Shown piece after piece: positions 1 through 4,973 of a DNA stretch of 21,672 nt. The DNA lies in the IMG/VR virus record IMGVR_UViG_3300025674_000469, positions 1 to 21,672 of that record; one strand, 5' to 3'. The translations under genes were made by a program, and so were the position numbers. Position 1 is the first letter of the stretch, and the number at the start of each line of letters is the position of its first letter. The DNA is from a virus. The notes under the pieces were generated by a model. The model had not been told where the DNA came from. It was given only the letters and a program-made list of their open reading frames with translations, and did no database searches.

Positions 1-112
1 AGCAACCAGAGATGACAAGCCAAATATACAATATAAATGTATTAAATCTAAAGCAGAACTTGAGACAAATATAGATGGATCTTTCTCTATTAAGTCTTTA
101 ATACTAGAATAA
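1..112 (+). CDS. C-terminal fragment of an unidentified protein (5' end outside window)
   Basis: An open frame enters from the left edge (frame starting at base 2) and ends at a TAA at 110-112, giving 36 residues that end in a Ser-Ile-Lys-rich tail. No motif is visible and I do not recognise the family. The stop overlaps the ATG of the next tiny frame (TAATG at 110-114), the same coupling used throughout this block, which supports the frame being real. Its start, length and function cannot be judged from this window. Confidence 0.5.
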   Translation, partial: ATRDDKPNIQYKCIKSKAELETNIDGSFSIKSLILE

Positions 113-168
113 TGGAACCCATTTGTTATATATTTATTGTGTTATGGTTGGTTGGAATTAGCAGCTAA
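112..168 (+). CDS. 18-residue hydrophobic micropeptide
   Basis: An ATG at 112 overlaps the preceding stop (TAATG), and the frame closes at a TAA at 166-168 that itself overlaps the next ATG. The peptide is almost entirely hydrophobic (Ile, Leu, Val, Trp) and could span or sit in a membrane. The only support is its place in an unbroken chain of stop/start overlaps and its composition. It may instead be a short leader that keeps ribosomes moving along the operon. I do not recognise it. Confidence 0.35.
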   Translation: MEPICYIFIVLWLVGISS

Positions 169-248
169 TGGAATTTTTCTTTCCTATAAATACAGTTATT
201 GCAATGATTGCTGTAATTTTTATGATTCTTTGGACTTTACGTCCATGA
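168..248 (+). CDS. 26-residue single-pass membrane peptide
   Basis: The frame starts at the ATG at 168 (TAATG overlap with the previous stop) and ends at the TGA at 246-248, overlapping the next start as ATGA. After a short N-terminus (MEFFFPINT) residues 9-22 form one apolar segment, followed by Trp-Thr-Leu-Arg-Pro, a typical membrane-exit sequence. It would be an inner-membrane micropeptide. Function is unknown. Coupled overlaps on both sides argue for translation. Confidence 0.5.
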   Translation: MEFFFPINTVIAMIAVIFMILWTLRP

Positions 249-370
249 AGAAACCTAACAAAAAACGTAATCCTTTTGCAAAACAATTAAGACACTTTAC
301 TTCAAAAGTGTTTAAGGTTAAAAATAAATATGACAGAAAAAAACTGGAAAGGCACAATATTAGACACTGA
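245..370 (+). CDS. Small strongly basic protein (41 aa)
   Basis: The start is taken at the ATG at 245, which overlaps the preceding stop as ATGA. A longer frame from upstream exists, but its extra residues read through the membrane-peptide gene in another frame. The protein is dominated by Lys, Arg and Asn (starts MKKPNKKRNPFAKQLR) with no acidic patch, so nucleic-acid or ribosome binding is possible. Short basic proteins with a similar Asn-Pro-Ala-Lys-x-Leu-Arg start are, from memory, frequent in uncultured marine phage genomes. No function is known. Its 3' end overlaps the next gene by 41 bases. Confidence 0.7.
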   Translation: MKKPNKKRNPFAKQLRHFTSKVFKVKNKYDRKKLERHNIRH

Positions 371-551
371 AATTGTATCAGGACATTGTCCTGAATGTGA
401 GATGTATACAATATTAGTTGGTCTACATAGAACTTTTTTCAGATGTACTAACTGTGGTTTTGATGTGGAGCAAAAAGTTAACGGTATTATAAAATACATG
501 AAAGTTGATAAACATTCCAAAATGAAACTAACAGATTTAGACAATGGCTAA
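330..551 (+). CDS. Zinc-ribbon protein (73 aa)
   Basis: A small protein with two Cys-x2-Cys knuckles, C20-P-E-C23 and C39-T-N-C42, fifteen residues apart. This is the spacing of a classical zinc ribbon that binds one zinc and usually contacts DNA, RNA or another protein. The rest is a short beta-type segment and a Lys-rich tail. The ATG at 330 lies inside the 3' end of the previous gene, and the stop overlaps the next start. Phage zinc-ribbon microproteins often modify host transcription, but no specific target can be inferred here. Confidence 0.75.
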   Translation: MTEKNWKGTILDTEIVSGHCPECEMYTILVGLHRTFFRCTNCGFDVEQKVNGIIKYMKVDKHSKMKLTDLDNG

Positions 552-681
552 AAAATTTAAAGATCAAGTCGTACACGAAGCTATTCATCACAAAACTTCA
601 ATTGGACGTAGACCCAGTCTACAAAAAATGAACAAATATAAAAGACGTACATTTAAACGTTATGCTGGCCAGGGCCGGTAA
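544..681 (+). CDS. Conserved small basic phage protein (45 aa)
   Basis: The ATG at 544 overlaps the end of the zinc-ribbon gene by 8 bases. The TAA at 679-681 overlaps the next ATG (TAATG). The sequence contains a Thr-Ser-Ile-Gly-Arg-Arg motif near residue 19 and a C-terminal Met-Asn-Lys-x-Lys-Arg-Arg ... Gly-Gln-Gly-Arg ending. I recall this pattern as recurring in many marine phage genomes, including pelagiphages, always as a 40-70 residue hypothetical protein. The strong positive charge suggests nucleic-acid binding. Function is unknown. Confidence 0.75.
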   Translation: MAKKFKDQVVHEAIHHKTSIGRRPSLQKMNKYKRRTFKRYAGQGR

Positions 682-893
682 TGAAATTCGTTCTTGTGCT
701 TAAAATATGTTCATTGCTATACAGCGATTGTATGCCACCTGTCAAAAACAATATTTTTTTCAAAACCCATTATGATTGTGCAACCTATGGTTATACTCTT
801 GCAAAAGAAATGATGACCGAATTAGGGCAAGATCTTGTCAATAATAAGAGACTTGTAATTGGTTTTAGATGTAATCCTATTTTGGACACTTAA
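681..893 (+). CDS. Conserved hypothetical protein with spaced cysteines (70 aa)
   Basis: It begins at the ATG at 681 (TAATG). The N-terminus MKFVLVLKICS is hydrophobic and could be a short signal or membrane anchor. Further cysteines at residues 17, 33 and 64, together with a central Tyr-Asp-Cys-Ala-x-x-Gly-Tyr segment, could form disulphides outside the cytoplasm. I recall proteins with the same Cys/Gly-Tyr layout from uncultured marine phages. No enzymatic motif is present. It is the last gene before a non-coding gap with a hairpin and a candidate promoter, so it may close an operon. Confidence 0.7.
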   Translation: MKFVLVLKICSLLYSDCMPPVKNNIFFKTHYDCATYGYTLAKEMMTELGQDLVNNKRLVIGFRCNPILDT

Positions 894-898
894 TTGTC

Positions 899-924
899 TG
901 CCGGAGCTGTGAAAGCTCACGGCA
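899..924 (+). other. RNA hairpin after the first gene block
   Basis: TGCCG-GAGCT, a GTGAA loop, then AGCTC-(A bulge)-CGGCA. This is a 10-pair stem with one bulged A, starting 5 bases after the stop of the 70-aa gene. The tail is AAC-AAAA rather than a U run, so it is a poor intrinsic terminator. It may act as a 3' stabiliser, a pause site or an RNase site, possibly Rho-assisted. Confidence 0.5.
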
Positions 925-973
925 AACAAAAGGTGTGAGAAGAGGTCATCAGAATATAATAAATAAATAATCA

Positions 974-1002
974 TTGCAACTATTATTATTTTGTTATATA
1001 TT
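974..1002 (+). promoter_or_regulatory. Candidate sigma70-type promoter
   Basis: TTGCAA at 974-979 and TATATT at 997-1002 are separated by 17 bases, close to the bacterial consensus. The site lies in the only sizeable gap of the left block, 44 bases before the gene at 1046, downstream of the hairpin. The region is very AT-rich, so chance matches are likely. Confidence 0.4.
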
Positions 1003-1045
1003 CCCAGTTTAATGTATAAAAAAAGAGCAAAAAGAAAGGATAATA

Positions 1046-1264
1046 ATGCGATATACATATAAGGTGAGAGAGTTAGGTAAAGACATCGTAGACGAAAAAA
1101 CCAACGAAGTAGGTAAAGATGTTGGAAGTACAGAAGAAATGCAAGCTATGTCTTTTAAAAAATTAAAATCTAAACTTGATCATAAGAAAGAATATCACGT
1201 AGAGTATACCAACAAGAAAGGTAACTTTATATCAACTATAATAAAAGGTAAGGAGAAAAAATAA
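1046..1264 (+). CDS. Hypothetical charged protein (72 aa)
   Basis: A good ribosome site (AAAGGA, ending 6 bases upstream) precedes the ATG. The protein is hydrophilic and rich in Lys, Glu and Val, with alternating charge and a short beta-like pattern (YHVEYTNKKGNF) near the end. No cysteine or catalytic motif is seen and the family is not recognised. It is the first gene after the candidate promoter at 974-1002, and its stop overlaps the next start (TAATG). Confidence 0.65.
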   Translation: MRYTYKVRELGKDIVDEKTNEVGKDVGSTEEMQAMSFKKLKSKLDHKKEYHVEYTNKKGNFISTIIKGKEKK

Positions 1265-1560
1265 TGGTCAACATAGAAGACTATAAACCGCAAACAAAAG
1301 AGTCCATGGCGGAGTGGATGTCGTTAGCAAAACCTGGAGAATGTATTATTTACTACAAAGGGTTTTTAGGAGAAGACATAACAAAAAATTTTGAGTTAAG
1401 AAAGTTTGGTCAATATGTTTTGGATATGGAAAAAACATATGTCAATCTTTTTCAAAAAAAGGTGAGTGGAAGATCGGAAATAACAGATAAAACTGATATT
1501 GTTTATCTCTACATTGCACAAAAGAAAGGAGTTAAAAATGGCAAATCCCAAAATACATAA
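1264..1560 (+). CDS. Conserved hypothetical protein (98 aa)
   Basis: Starts at an ATG overlapping the previous stop, with GGAG eight bases upstream. The middle holds a Pro-Gly-Glu-Cys-Ile-Ile-Tyr-Tyr-Lys-Gly-x-Leu strand-turn segment around residues 24-35, then a helical segment with alternating charge. The last 8 codons overlap the ribbon-helix-helix-like gene in another frame. I recall comparable ~90-residue proteins ahead of small DNA-binding proteins in marine phages, but no function is assigned. Confidence 0.65.
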   Translation: MVNIEDYKPQTKESMAEWMSLAKPGECIIYYKGFLGEDITKNFELRKFGQYVLDMEKTYVNLFQKKVSGRSEITDKTDIVYLYIAQKKGVKNGKSQNT

Positions 1561-1714
1561 ATCTGTTTCTGTACCTATAGCTGCTTGGAAAAAAGCACAA
1601 TACTTGCGAGATAAAATAGTACAAGGTACTGATTTGAGTATAAGTAAAGTAATTGAAAGTATGATTAATGAAAAGGCTAAAAAACATGGATACAAAAATG
1701 GAAAAGCGGACTAA
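1538..1714 (+). CDS. Ribbon-helix-helix-like DNA-binding protein (58 aa)
   Basis: The start is set at the ATG at 1538 because AAAGGAG lies 7 bases upstream. The open frame extends further back but those residues lack an RBS. After MANPKIH comes a short strand (KSVSVPIAAW), then two helices (KKAQYLRDKI and ISKVIESMINEKAKK) joined by a Gly-Thr-Asp turn. This is the order and size of an Arc/CopG-type ribbon-helix-helix repressor, which would dimerise and insert the strand in the DNA major groove. Assignment is by pattern only. It is a candidate regulator of one of the repeat arrays in this window. Confidence 0.55.
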   Translation: MANPKIHKSVSVPIAAWKKAQYLRDKIVQGTDLSISKVIESMINEKAKKHGYKNGKAD

Positions 1715-1877
1715 AATATTTTGTCCAAAATGTAAAGGTAATGGTTTTTACCGTGTACCTTATCATTTAACACATGAAGAAACACACGCACAGTGTGATG
1801 ATTGTAATCGGACAGGTGAATTATGGATTGAAGATAAATTTACTCCCGATGAATTAAGAGACAAGGGTGTTATTTGA
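1686..1877 (+). CDS. DnaJ-type zinc-finger protein (63 aa)
   Basis: Two zinc knuckles of the DnaJ cysteine-rich type are visible: C13-P-K-C16-K-G-N-G and C37-D-D-C40-N-R-T-G. The gene therefore encodes about one zinc-binding half of that domain, with no J domain. Such stand-alone fingers occur in phages and may bind unfolded protein or RNA. The ATG at 1686 is preferred (1698 is the alternative). Both lie within the 3' end of the preceding gene. The stop TGA shares bases with a TTG start of the lipoprotein gene. Confidence 0.7.
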   Translation: MDTKMEKRTKIFCPKCKGNGFYRVPYHLTHEETHAQCDDCNRTGELWIEDKFTPDELRDKGVI

Positions 1878-2002
1878 AATACATATTAATGATAACCTTG
1901 TTTTTGTTGGTTGGCTGTAAACATTTAGATCCAAATGATTTACTTGACCCAACATCAACAATAATTAAAAAAATGTTAACAGGGAAAAAAAATGATAACT
2001 GA
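1874..2002 (+). CDS. Small lipoprotein with TTG start (42 aa)
   Basis: The frame opens with TTG at 1874-1876, overlapping the preceding TGA (TTGA), and closes at the TGA at 2000-2002, overlapping the next gene by 11 bases. The N-terminus is a short Lys-Tyr head and a run of Leu, Ile and Phe ending in Leu-Val-Gly-Cys (Cys at residue 15), a standard lipobox cleaved by signal peptidase II. The mature part is only 28 residues and contains Asp-Pro-x-Asp-Leu-Leu-Asp-Pro. It would be membrane-anchored, perhaps a lysis or superinfection-exclusion factor. The size resembles phage Rz1-type or exclusion lipoproteins, but no partner gene is identified. Confidence 0.6.
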   Translation: MKYILMITLFLLVGCKHLDPNDLLDPTSTIIKKMLTGKKNDN

Positions 2003-2183
2003 TAAGGTGGCTAAAGAAATGGAAGAAGAATATAAAGAACAAATTAAACTACAAGGTAAACGAGTGCCGATGACTAAAGAAGAAGAGTATCGAAACGCGG
2101 ATGTACCGGATGAAGTGTTATCTAAAAATTTTGATAACGACTTTATTAAACATTTAAAAAAATTTTTTAAAGGAGAAAAATAA
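1992..2183 (+). CDS. Small charged helical protein (63 aa)
   Basis: ATG at 1992 follows a purine-rich stretch (GGGAAAAAA). The protein is very rich in Glu and Lys (residues 1-35 predicted one charged helix) with a Pro-Asp-Glu-Val turn and a Lys-rich C-terminus (HLKKFFKGEK). No motif is recognised. Overlaps on both sides (lipoprotein upstream, TAATG to the nuclease downstream) place it in the same operon. Function unknown. Confidence 0.65.
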   Translation: MITDKVAKEMEEEYKEQIKLQGKRVPMTKEEEYRNADVPDEVLSKNFDNDFIKHLKKFFKGEK

Positions 2184-2710
2184 TGTTAAATTTAGAATTA
2201 AATGATGAAATAAGAAACTACGCTAACTTACAAGTTAGTGTTAAGAACTTTGGAGTAAGATCTGCCGGCTTCAATGGGAACAAGATACGTCAATACACGG
2301 GTATTGTTGGTGAGTGTATGATTCACAAAGCATTGGATAGGGATCTACCCAACTATAATAGCGGATCGTTGATCGAGGATTTAAAAATAAATGGTAAAAA
2401 AGTTGATGTGAAGACGATGGCTAGAAACGTTGATATGCGAGACTTTTACGTCCATAACTTTGTCGGGTACCAAAAAGACAGAGACAATGATGTTTTATTA
2501 TTTAATAGTATAAATAAAAAAACAGGTAAGGTACAAATTTGTGGTTGGTTATCTAAAGATGACTTTTTAAAGAAGGCTTCTTTTTTTGATAAAGGTAGTG
2601 AAAGAAAACGAACGGATGGTACAACTTTCATAACGCAAGCTCCTTTGTATGAAATAGAAAATAATAAGTTAAATCAAATCAACTCTGTGGAAGATATAAA
2701 AAATATATGA
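2183..2710 (+). CDS. PD-(D/E)XK-type nuclease-like protein (175 aa)
   Basis: AAAGGAG precedes an ATG overlapping the previous stop. The residues expected of a PD-(D/E)XK fold are present: Glu44 in the helix Gly-Ile-Val-Gly-Glu, and Asp75-Val-Lys77 in the strand Lys-Val-Asp-Val-Lys after Leu-Lys-Ile-Asn-Gly-Lys. Downstream are Asp-Val-Leu-Leu-Phe (strand) and Ile-Cys-Gly-Trp-Leu (strand), as in restriction-endonuclease-like folds. It would cleave DNA with Mg2+; the substrate is unknown. It lies just upstream of a second nuclease, suggesting a host- or recombination-directed DNA processing set. Confidence is moderate because no close homologue is named. Confidence 0.6.
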   Translation: MLNLELNDEIRNYANLQVSVKNFGVRSAGFNGNKIRQYTGIVGECMIHKALDRDLPNYNSGSLIEDLKINGKKVDVKTMARNVDMRDFYVHNFVGYQKDRDNDVLLFNSINKKTGKVQICGWLSKDDFLKKASFFDKGSERKRTDGTTFITQAPLYEIENNKLNQINSVEDIKNI

Positions 2711-2886
2711 AATGTTGGCATTGTAATACTGAATTAATATGGGGTGGTGATCATGACATCGACGAAGAGAATGATACTTACTCAATGGTAACTAATTTAT
2801 CGTGTCCCGAATGTCATAGTTTTGTAGAAGTATACTATCCTAACGAACAAACACAAAAAGAATATAAAAAATATGAAACACAATAA
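2707..2886 (+). CDS. Conserved zinc-ribbon protein (59 aa)
   Basis: The ATG at 2707 overlaps the preceding TGA (ATGA). Four cysteines form two knuckles, C3-W-H-C6 and C33-P-E-C36, separated by an acidic loop with Trp-Gly-Gly-Asp-His-Asp. The C-terminus is Lys/Glu/Tyr rich. I recall this exact layout (Cys-Trp-x-Cys, Trp-Gly-Gly-Asp-His, Val-Thr-Asn-Leu-Ser-Cys-Pro) as one of the most frequent small proteins in uncultured marine phages, usually beside replication or nuclease genes. Role unknown. It overlaps the exonuclease gene by 14 bases. Confidence 0.8.
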   Translation: MKCWHCNTELIWGGDHDIDEENDTYSMVTNLSCPECHSFVEVYYPNEQTQKEYKKYETQ

Positions 2887-3565
2887 TCAATACATCTATC
2901 CAAAATGCGTTAGGTCCAATGTCGACGGTAAACGGGTCTATGATATTAACGATGGTCAATTTAAATTACCTAGTGTCACAACAATACTCTCTGCCACACA
3001 ATCGGCCGAGAAGCGCGAAAAATTAGCCGCTTGGAGAAAAAGGGAGGGAGAGGCCAATGCAGCGCGGATCGTTGAAAAATCAGGTGCTAGAGGCACAGCA
3101 ATGCATAAGATTTTGGAGAAGTATGTCCTAGGAGAAGGATATATGGATATGACAACAGTGGGTCAAGAAGCACATAATATGGCACAAAGAGTTATTGAAC
3201 AAGGTTTATCAAATGTGAGTGAGTATTTTGGATCAGAAGTAACTTTATACTACCCCGGACTATATGCAGGACAGACCGATTTAGTGGGGTTACATAAAAA
3301 TGAACCTGCTATTATTGACTTTAAACAAACTAATAAACCAAAAAAGAGAGAATGGATTGAAGACTATTGTGTACAGTTAGCGGCGTATACTATGGCACAT
3401 AATTTTGTTTACAGAACAAATATATCAAAAGGTGTCATTATGATGTGTAGTAAAGATAATTACTATCAAGAATTTATTATACAAGGACTTGAGATGAAAA
3501 AATATATGCATGAGTTTTTAAAAAAAATAGATCAATACTATGAAGAAATGAGAGGTAAAGATTGA
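2873..3565 (+). CDS. RecB/MGME1-like PD-(D/E)XK exonuclease (230 aa)
   Basis: The full motif set of a RecB/Cas4/MGME1-type nuclease is visible: Pro-Ser-Val-Thr-Thr-Ile-Leu at 33-39, Gly-Thr-Ala-Met-His78 (motif I), Glu122 in a strand, Tyr-Ala-Gly-Gln-Thr-Asp136 (motif II), Ile-Ile-Asp149-Phe-Lys151 (motif III), and Gln168-Leu-Ala-Ala-Tyr172. These coordinate Mg2+ and bind the DNA end. Phage members of about 220-300 residues act as single-strand exonucleases in recombination, replication-intermediate processing or recycling of host DNA. The ATG lies within the zinc-ribbon gene, and the end overlaps the next gene by TTGA. The family is clear; the exact substrate is not. Confidence 0.85.
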   Translation: MKHNNQYIYPKCVRSNVDGKRVYDINDGQFKLPSVTTILSATQSAEKREKLAAWRKREGEANAARIVEKSGARGTAMHKILEKYVLGEGYMDMTTVGQEAHNMAQRVIEQGLSNVSEYFGSEVTLYYPGLYAGQTDLVGLHKNEPAIIDFKQTNKPKKREWIEDYCVQLAAYTMAHNFVYRTNISKGVIMMCSKDNYYQEFIIQGLEMKKYMHEFLKKIDQYYEEMRGKD

Positions 3566-3792
3566 GATTAAGAGATTTACAAGCAATACTAGAAAGATTT
3601 ACAAATGGTCAAAAAGGAACAGTCATATCAGATTGTCCAGTATATATTGAGACCCAAAATGGACACTTGGAAGATATAAGACGTATTGAGATTCAAGAGT
3701 CTGCTATAATTGGAGATCCCAATCCGGCTAGATTAGTGTTGAAAACTGATAAAGATGAGAGAATTAGGTCAATTACGTTCAAACAAAGTTAA
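3562..3792 (+). CDS. Conserved hypothetical protein, TTG start (76 aa)
   Basis: The frame opens with TTG at 3562, sharing bases with the exonuclease stop (TTGA). Translation probably couples to the upstream gene since no strong RBS is seen. The sequence has a helix (LRDLQAILERF), a Pro-Val-Tyr-Ile-Glu-Thr strand and a Gly-Asp-Pro-Asn-Pro-Ala-Arg-Leu-Val-Leu-Lys-Thr segment. I recall short proteins with this Ile-Gly-Asp-Pro-x-Pro-x-Arg-Leu pattern following exonuclease genes in marine phages. No function is known. It ends the left plus-strand block. Confidence 0.65.
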   Translation: MRLRDLQAILERFTNGQKGTVISDCPVYIETQNGHLEDIRRIEIQESAIIGDPNPARLVLKTDKDERIRSITFKQS

Positions 3793-3814
3793 TTTTGTGT
3801 CAAAAATAAGGCAG

Positions 3815-4017
3815 TGTGCCACCATAAGAGAAATTCTAGGGCAATTATTTTTTTTTCTATTCGAAAAAAGTACGTGGCACACGTGGCACAGGGGTGTTTT
3901 TAGGCTATAAGTGTTGGTATAAGCGAATAGTAGCTGTGCCAGAGCAACTTTTTTTGGTGGCACAGCGTGGCACAAATGGTGATTTTATTGACTTTTTTGC
4001 ATTTCTGCCGTGGCACA
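3815..4017. repeat. Iterated GTGGCACA motif array
   Basis: Six perfect copies of the 8-mer lie at 3815-3822 (inverted), 3874-3881, 3883-3890, 3957-3964, 3967-3974 and 4010-4017, plus a 7/8 inverted copy at 3935-3941. Two pairs are spaced 9 and 10 bases apart, about one helical turn, and the first pair forms a tandem CGTGGCACA. A-tracts and T-tracts lie between the clusters. The array resembles replication-initiator iterons or an operator cluster. I saw no copies elsewhere in the window. Confidence 0.75.
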
Positions 4018-4078
4018 CTTTACGTAATTTTTAGTACAGTTGTGTGCTATATATGTCACATAAGTAGAGTTGGTATCC

Positions 4079-4100
4079 CCCGCGCGGGAAGTTTTTTGTT
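4079..4100 (+). terminator. Weak intrinsic-terminator-like hairpin
   Basis: A CCCGCGCGGG palindrome (4079-4088) is followed by AAG and then T6-G-T4. It is the only GC-rich block in this gap. The stem is short (3-4 pairs around a GCGC centre), so it may instead be a protein-binding palindrome. It separates the repeat array from the gene at 4153. Confidence 0.3.
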
Positions 4101-4152
4101 TTCAAAAAAAACATTTTTGCCCAAAAATATCTCTTATATGCTAGAAATAGAT

Positions 4153-4443
4153 ATGCCTAAAAAACGTAAGAAGTCTAAATACAAATATGCAACCATTGGT
4201 AATAAAAAATATTACTTCTATAAAATCGTATGGGCAGATCCGTGCGGGGATTCCGGGCATGCAGATGCTTCGGAAATGAAACATTTAACCACAGCTACAA
4301 TGATCACTCAAGCTTATATATTTGCAAAAGATAATAAACATGTGTGGACATTTGCTTCTTATGACGCAGATGCCGCAGTTTTTTCCGATAGAAATGTATT
4401 CCCAAAATGTATAATATCAAAACTGGAGAAGATAAAAATATGA
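4153..4443 (+). CDS. Conserved hypothetical marine-phage protein (96 aa)
   Basis: The start is set at the ATG at 4153 (MPKKRKK). An ATG at 4138 would add five residues, and neither has a clear RBS. After a basic N-terminus come a strand segment Lys-Tyr-Tyr-Phe-Tyr-Lys-Ile-Val-Trp, an acidic Asp-Pro-Cys-Gly-Asp-Ser-Gly-His-Ala-Asp motif, and a C-terminal Phe-Ser-Asp-Arg-Asn-Val-Phe-Pro segment. I recall this combination from many uncultured marine phages, always annotated hypothetical. No catalytic role can be assigned. It is the first gene after the repeat array and overlaps the next by ATGA. Confidence 0.75.
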   Translation: MPKKRKKSKYKYATIGNKKYYFYKIVWADPCGDSGHADASEMKHLTTATMITQAYIFAKDNKHVWTFASYDADAAVFSDRNVFPKCIISKLEKIKI

Positions 4444-4580
4444 AGAGAAAAACAGCATTTACATTTAGATTAAACTGTATTTTAAAAAGATGTAAAGAAG
4501 AAGGCAAGTGGGATTTATTATCAAGATTGGCATATAAATATAGCATCGTAATAAATGGAGATAAATATTATGACTTCTAA
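4440..4580 (+). CDS. Small basic hypothetical protein (46 aa)
   Basis: The ATG at 4440 overlaps the previous stop (ATGA) and the frame ends with TAA at 4578-4580, overlapping the next gene by 11 bases. The sequence is Lys/Arg rich with two cysteines five residues apart (C13, C18) and a Trp-Asp-Leu-Leu segment. No family is recognised. Support comes from the coupled overlap and the lack of another frame filling the gap. Confidence 0.55.
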   Translation: MKRKTAFTFRLNCILKRCKEEGKWDLLSRLAYKYSIVINGDKYYDF

Positions 4581-4752
4581 AGAAAAAGGTAAAAAATATG
4601 ATGGTAGATCAAGACCATCAAATGAAGCCTACAAAAATGGTTGGAATGAAATTTTTCTCAATCAAGTTATGAGAGAAGAAGTTGACATCAACGCAACAGG
4701 CACACATAAATACAGAATAAAAACAGGACCCAACAAAGGAAAAGTTGTTTGA
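4570..4752 (+). CDS. Small conserved hypothetical protein (60 aa)
   Basis: The start is at the ATG at 4570, because GGAG (4557-4560) sits 9 bases upstream; the earlier in-frame ATG at 4555 overlaps that site. The protein is hydrophilic: an N-terminal Lys/Gly/Asp segment, a helix (NEAYKNGWNEIFLNQVMREE), and a C-terminal Lys-Thr-Gly-Pro-Asn-Lys-Gly-Lys tail. The repeated Gly-Lys turns suggest a partly disordered, basic tail. Function unknown. Confidence 0.6.
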   Translation: MTSKEKGKKYDGRSRPSNEAYKNGWNEIFLNQVMREEVDINATGTHKYRIKTGPNKGKVV

Positions 4753-4829
4753 TTTTATCTATTGGTTTTGTGGTAGCAATATATGGAATTATTGTTTTAA
4801 TGTTGGTATCATGGAATAATGAAAAATAA
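4749..4829 (+). CDS. 26-residue membrane micropeptide, TTG start
   Basis: TTG at 4749 overlaps the previous TGA (TTGA). The frame ends with TAA at 4827-4829 and overlaps the next ATG by 11 bases. Residues 2-21 are apolar (Ile, Leu, Val, Gly), followed by Trp-Asn-Asn-Glu-Lys, a typical single-span micropeptide. It parallels the peptide at 168-248. Its role could be membrane depolarisation or regulation of lysis, but this is conjecture. Confidence 0.45.
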   Translation: MILSIGFVVAIYGIIVLMLVSWNNEK

Positions 4830-4965
4830 AACTTTGACTAAAAATATGCCTAATGTAAAATGGCATGCTATACCACCTGTAAAAGGGCCAGACTCACAAG
4901 GAGTAAAATATGGAATTAATAAGAAGAATAAGAAACAACGTATTAAGACTTTACCAAAAGTTTAA
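4819..4965 (+). CDS. Small conserved basic protein (48 aa)
   Basis: ATG at 4819 lies inside the previous micropeptide gene and the frame ends at TAA 4963-4965. The centre carries Asn-Val-Lys-Trp-His-Ala-Ile-Pro-Pro-Val-Lys-Gly-Pro-Asp-Ser-Gln-Gly-Val-Lys, a pattern I recall from other marine phage microproteins, and the C-terminus is strongly basic. No function is known. It is the last plus-strand gene before the minus-strand segment; its stop is 8 bases from the convergent stop of the terminase small subunit gene. Confidence 0.65.
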   Translation: MKNKTLTKNMPNVKWHAIPPVKGPDSQGVKYGINKKNKKQRIKTLPKV

Positions 4966-4973
4966 TAATGTTT

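Larger units (their letters stand above)
3793..4152. other. 360-base non-coding stretch
   Basis: No convincing gene is seen on either strand. The only long minus-strand frame reads through the repeats, and the plus-strand frame entering the next gene has no supported upstream start. The stretch contains the GTGGCACA array (3815-4017), long T/A tracts (around 3846-3858 and 3949-3955), an extended -10-like TGC-TATATA at 4045-4053, and a GC palindrome at 4079-4088. It looks like an origin or a control region. Confidence 0.7.

Noticed and set aside
893-1045. A known riboswitch (for example glutamine or SAM type) in the gap
   Set aside because: The hairpin and the purine-rich tail do not contain the conserved core sequences I know for those classes. 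Only a hairpin and a promoter candidate can be supported.
1396-1695. Minus-strand 99-codon frame opposite genes at 1264 and 1538
   Set aside because: It is antisense to genes with good RBSs and coupled overlaps. Its composition (Ile, Leu, Phe, Cys) is that of reverse-complemented AT-rich coding DNA.
3769-3975. Minus-strand 68-codon frame across the GTGGCACA array
   Set aside because: It is rich in Cys/His only because the repeats are translated. It has no RBS, no conserved pattern, and overlaps the end of the plus-strand gene.
3967-4152. 5' extension of the 96-aa gene at 4153
   Set aside because: The added residues read through the repeat array and GC palindrome with no RBS. The recognisable protein begins at MPKKRKK.
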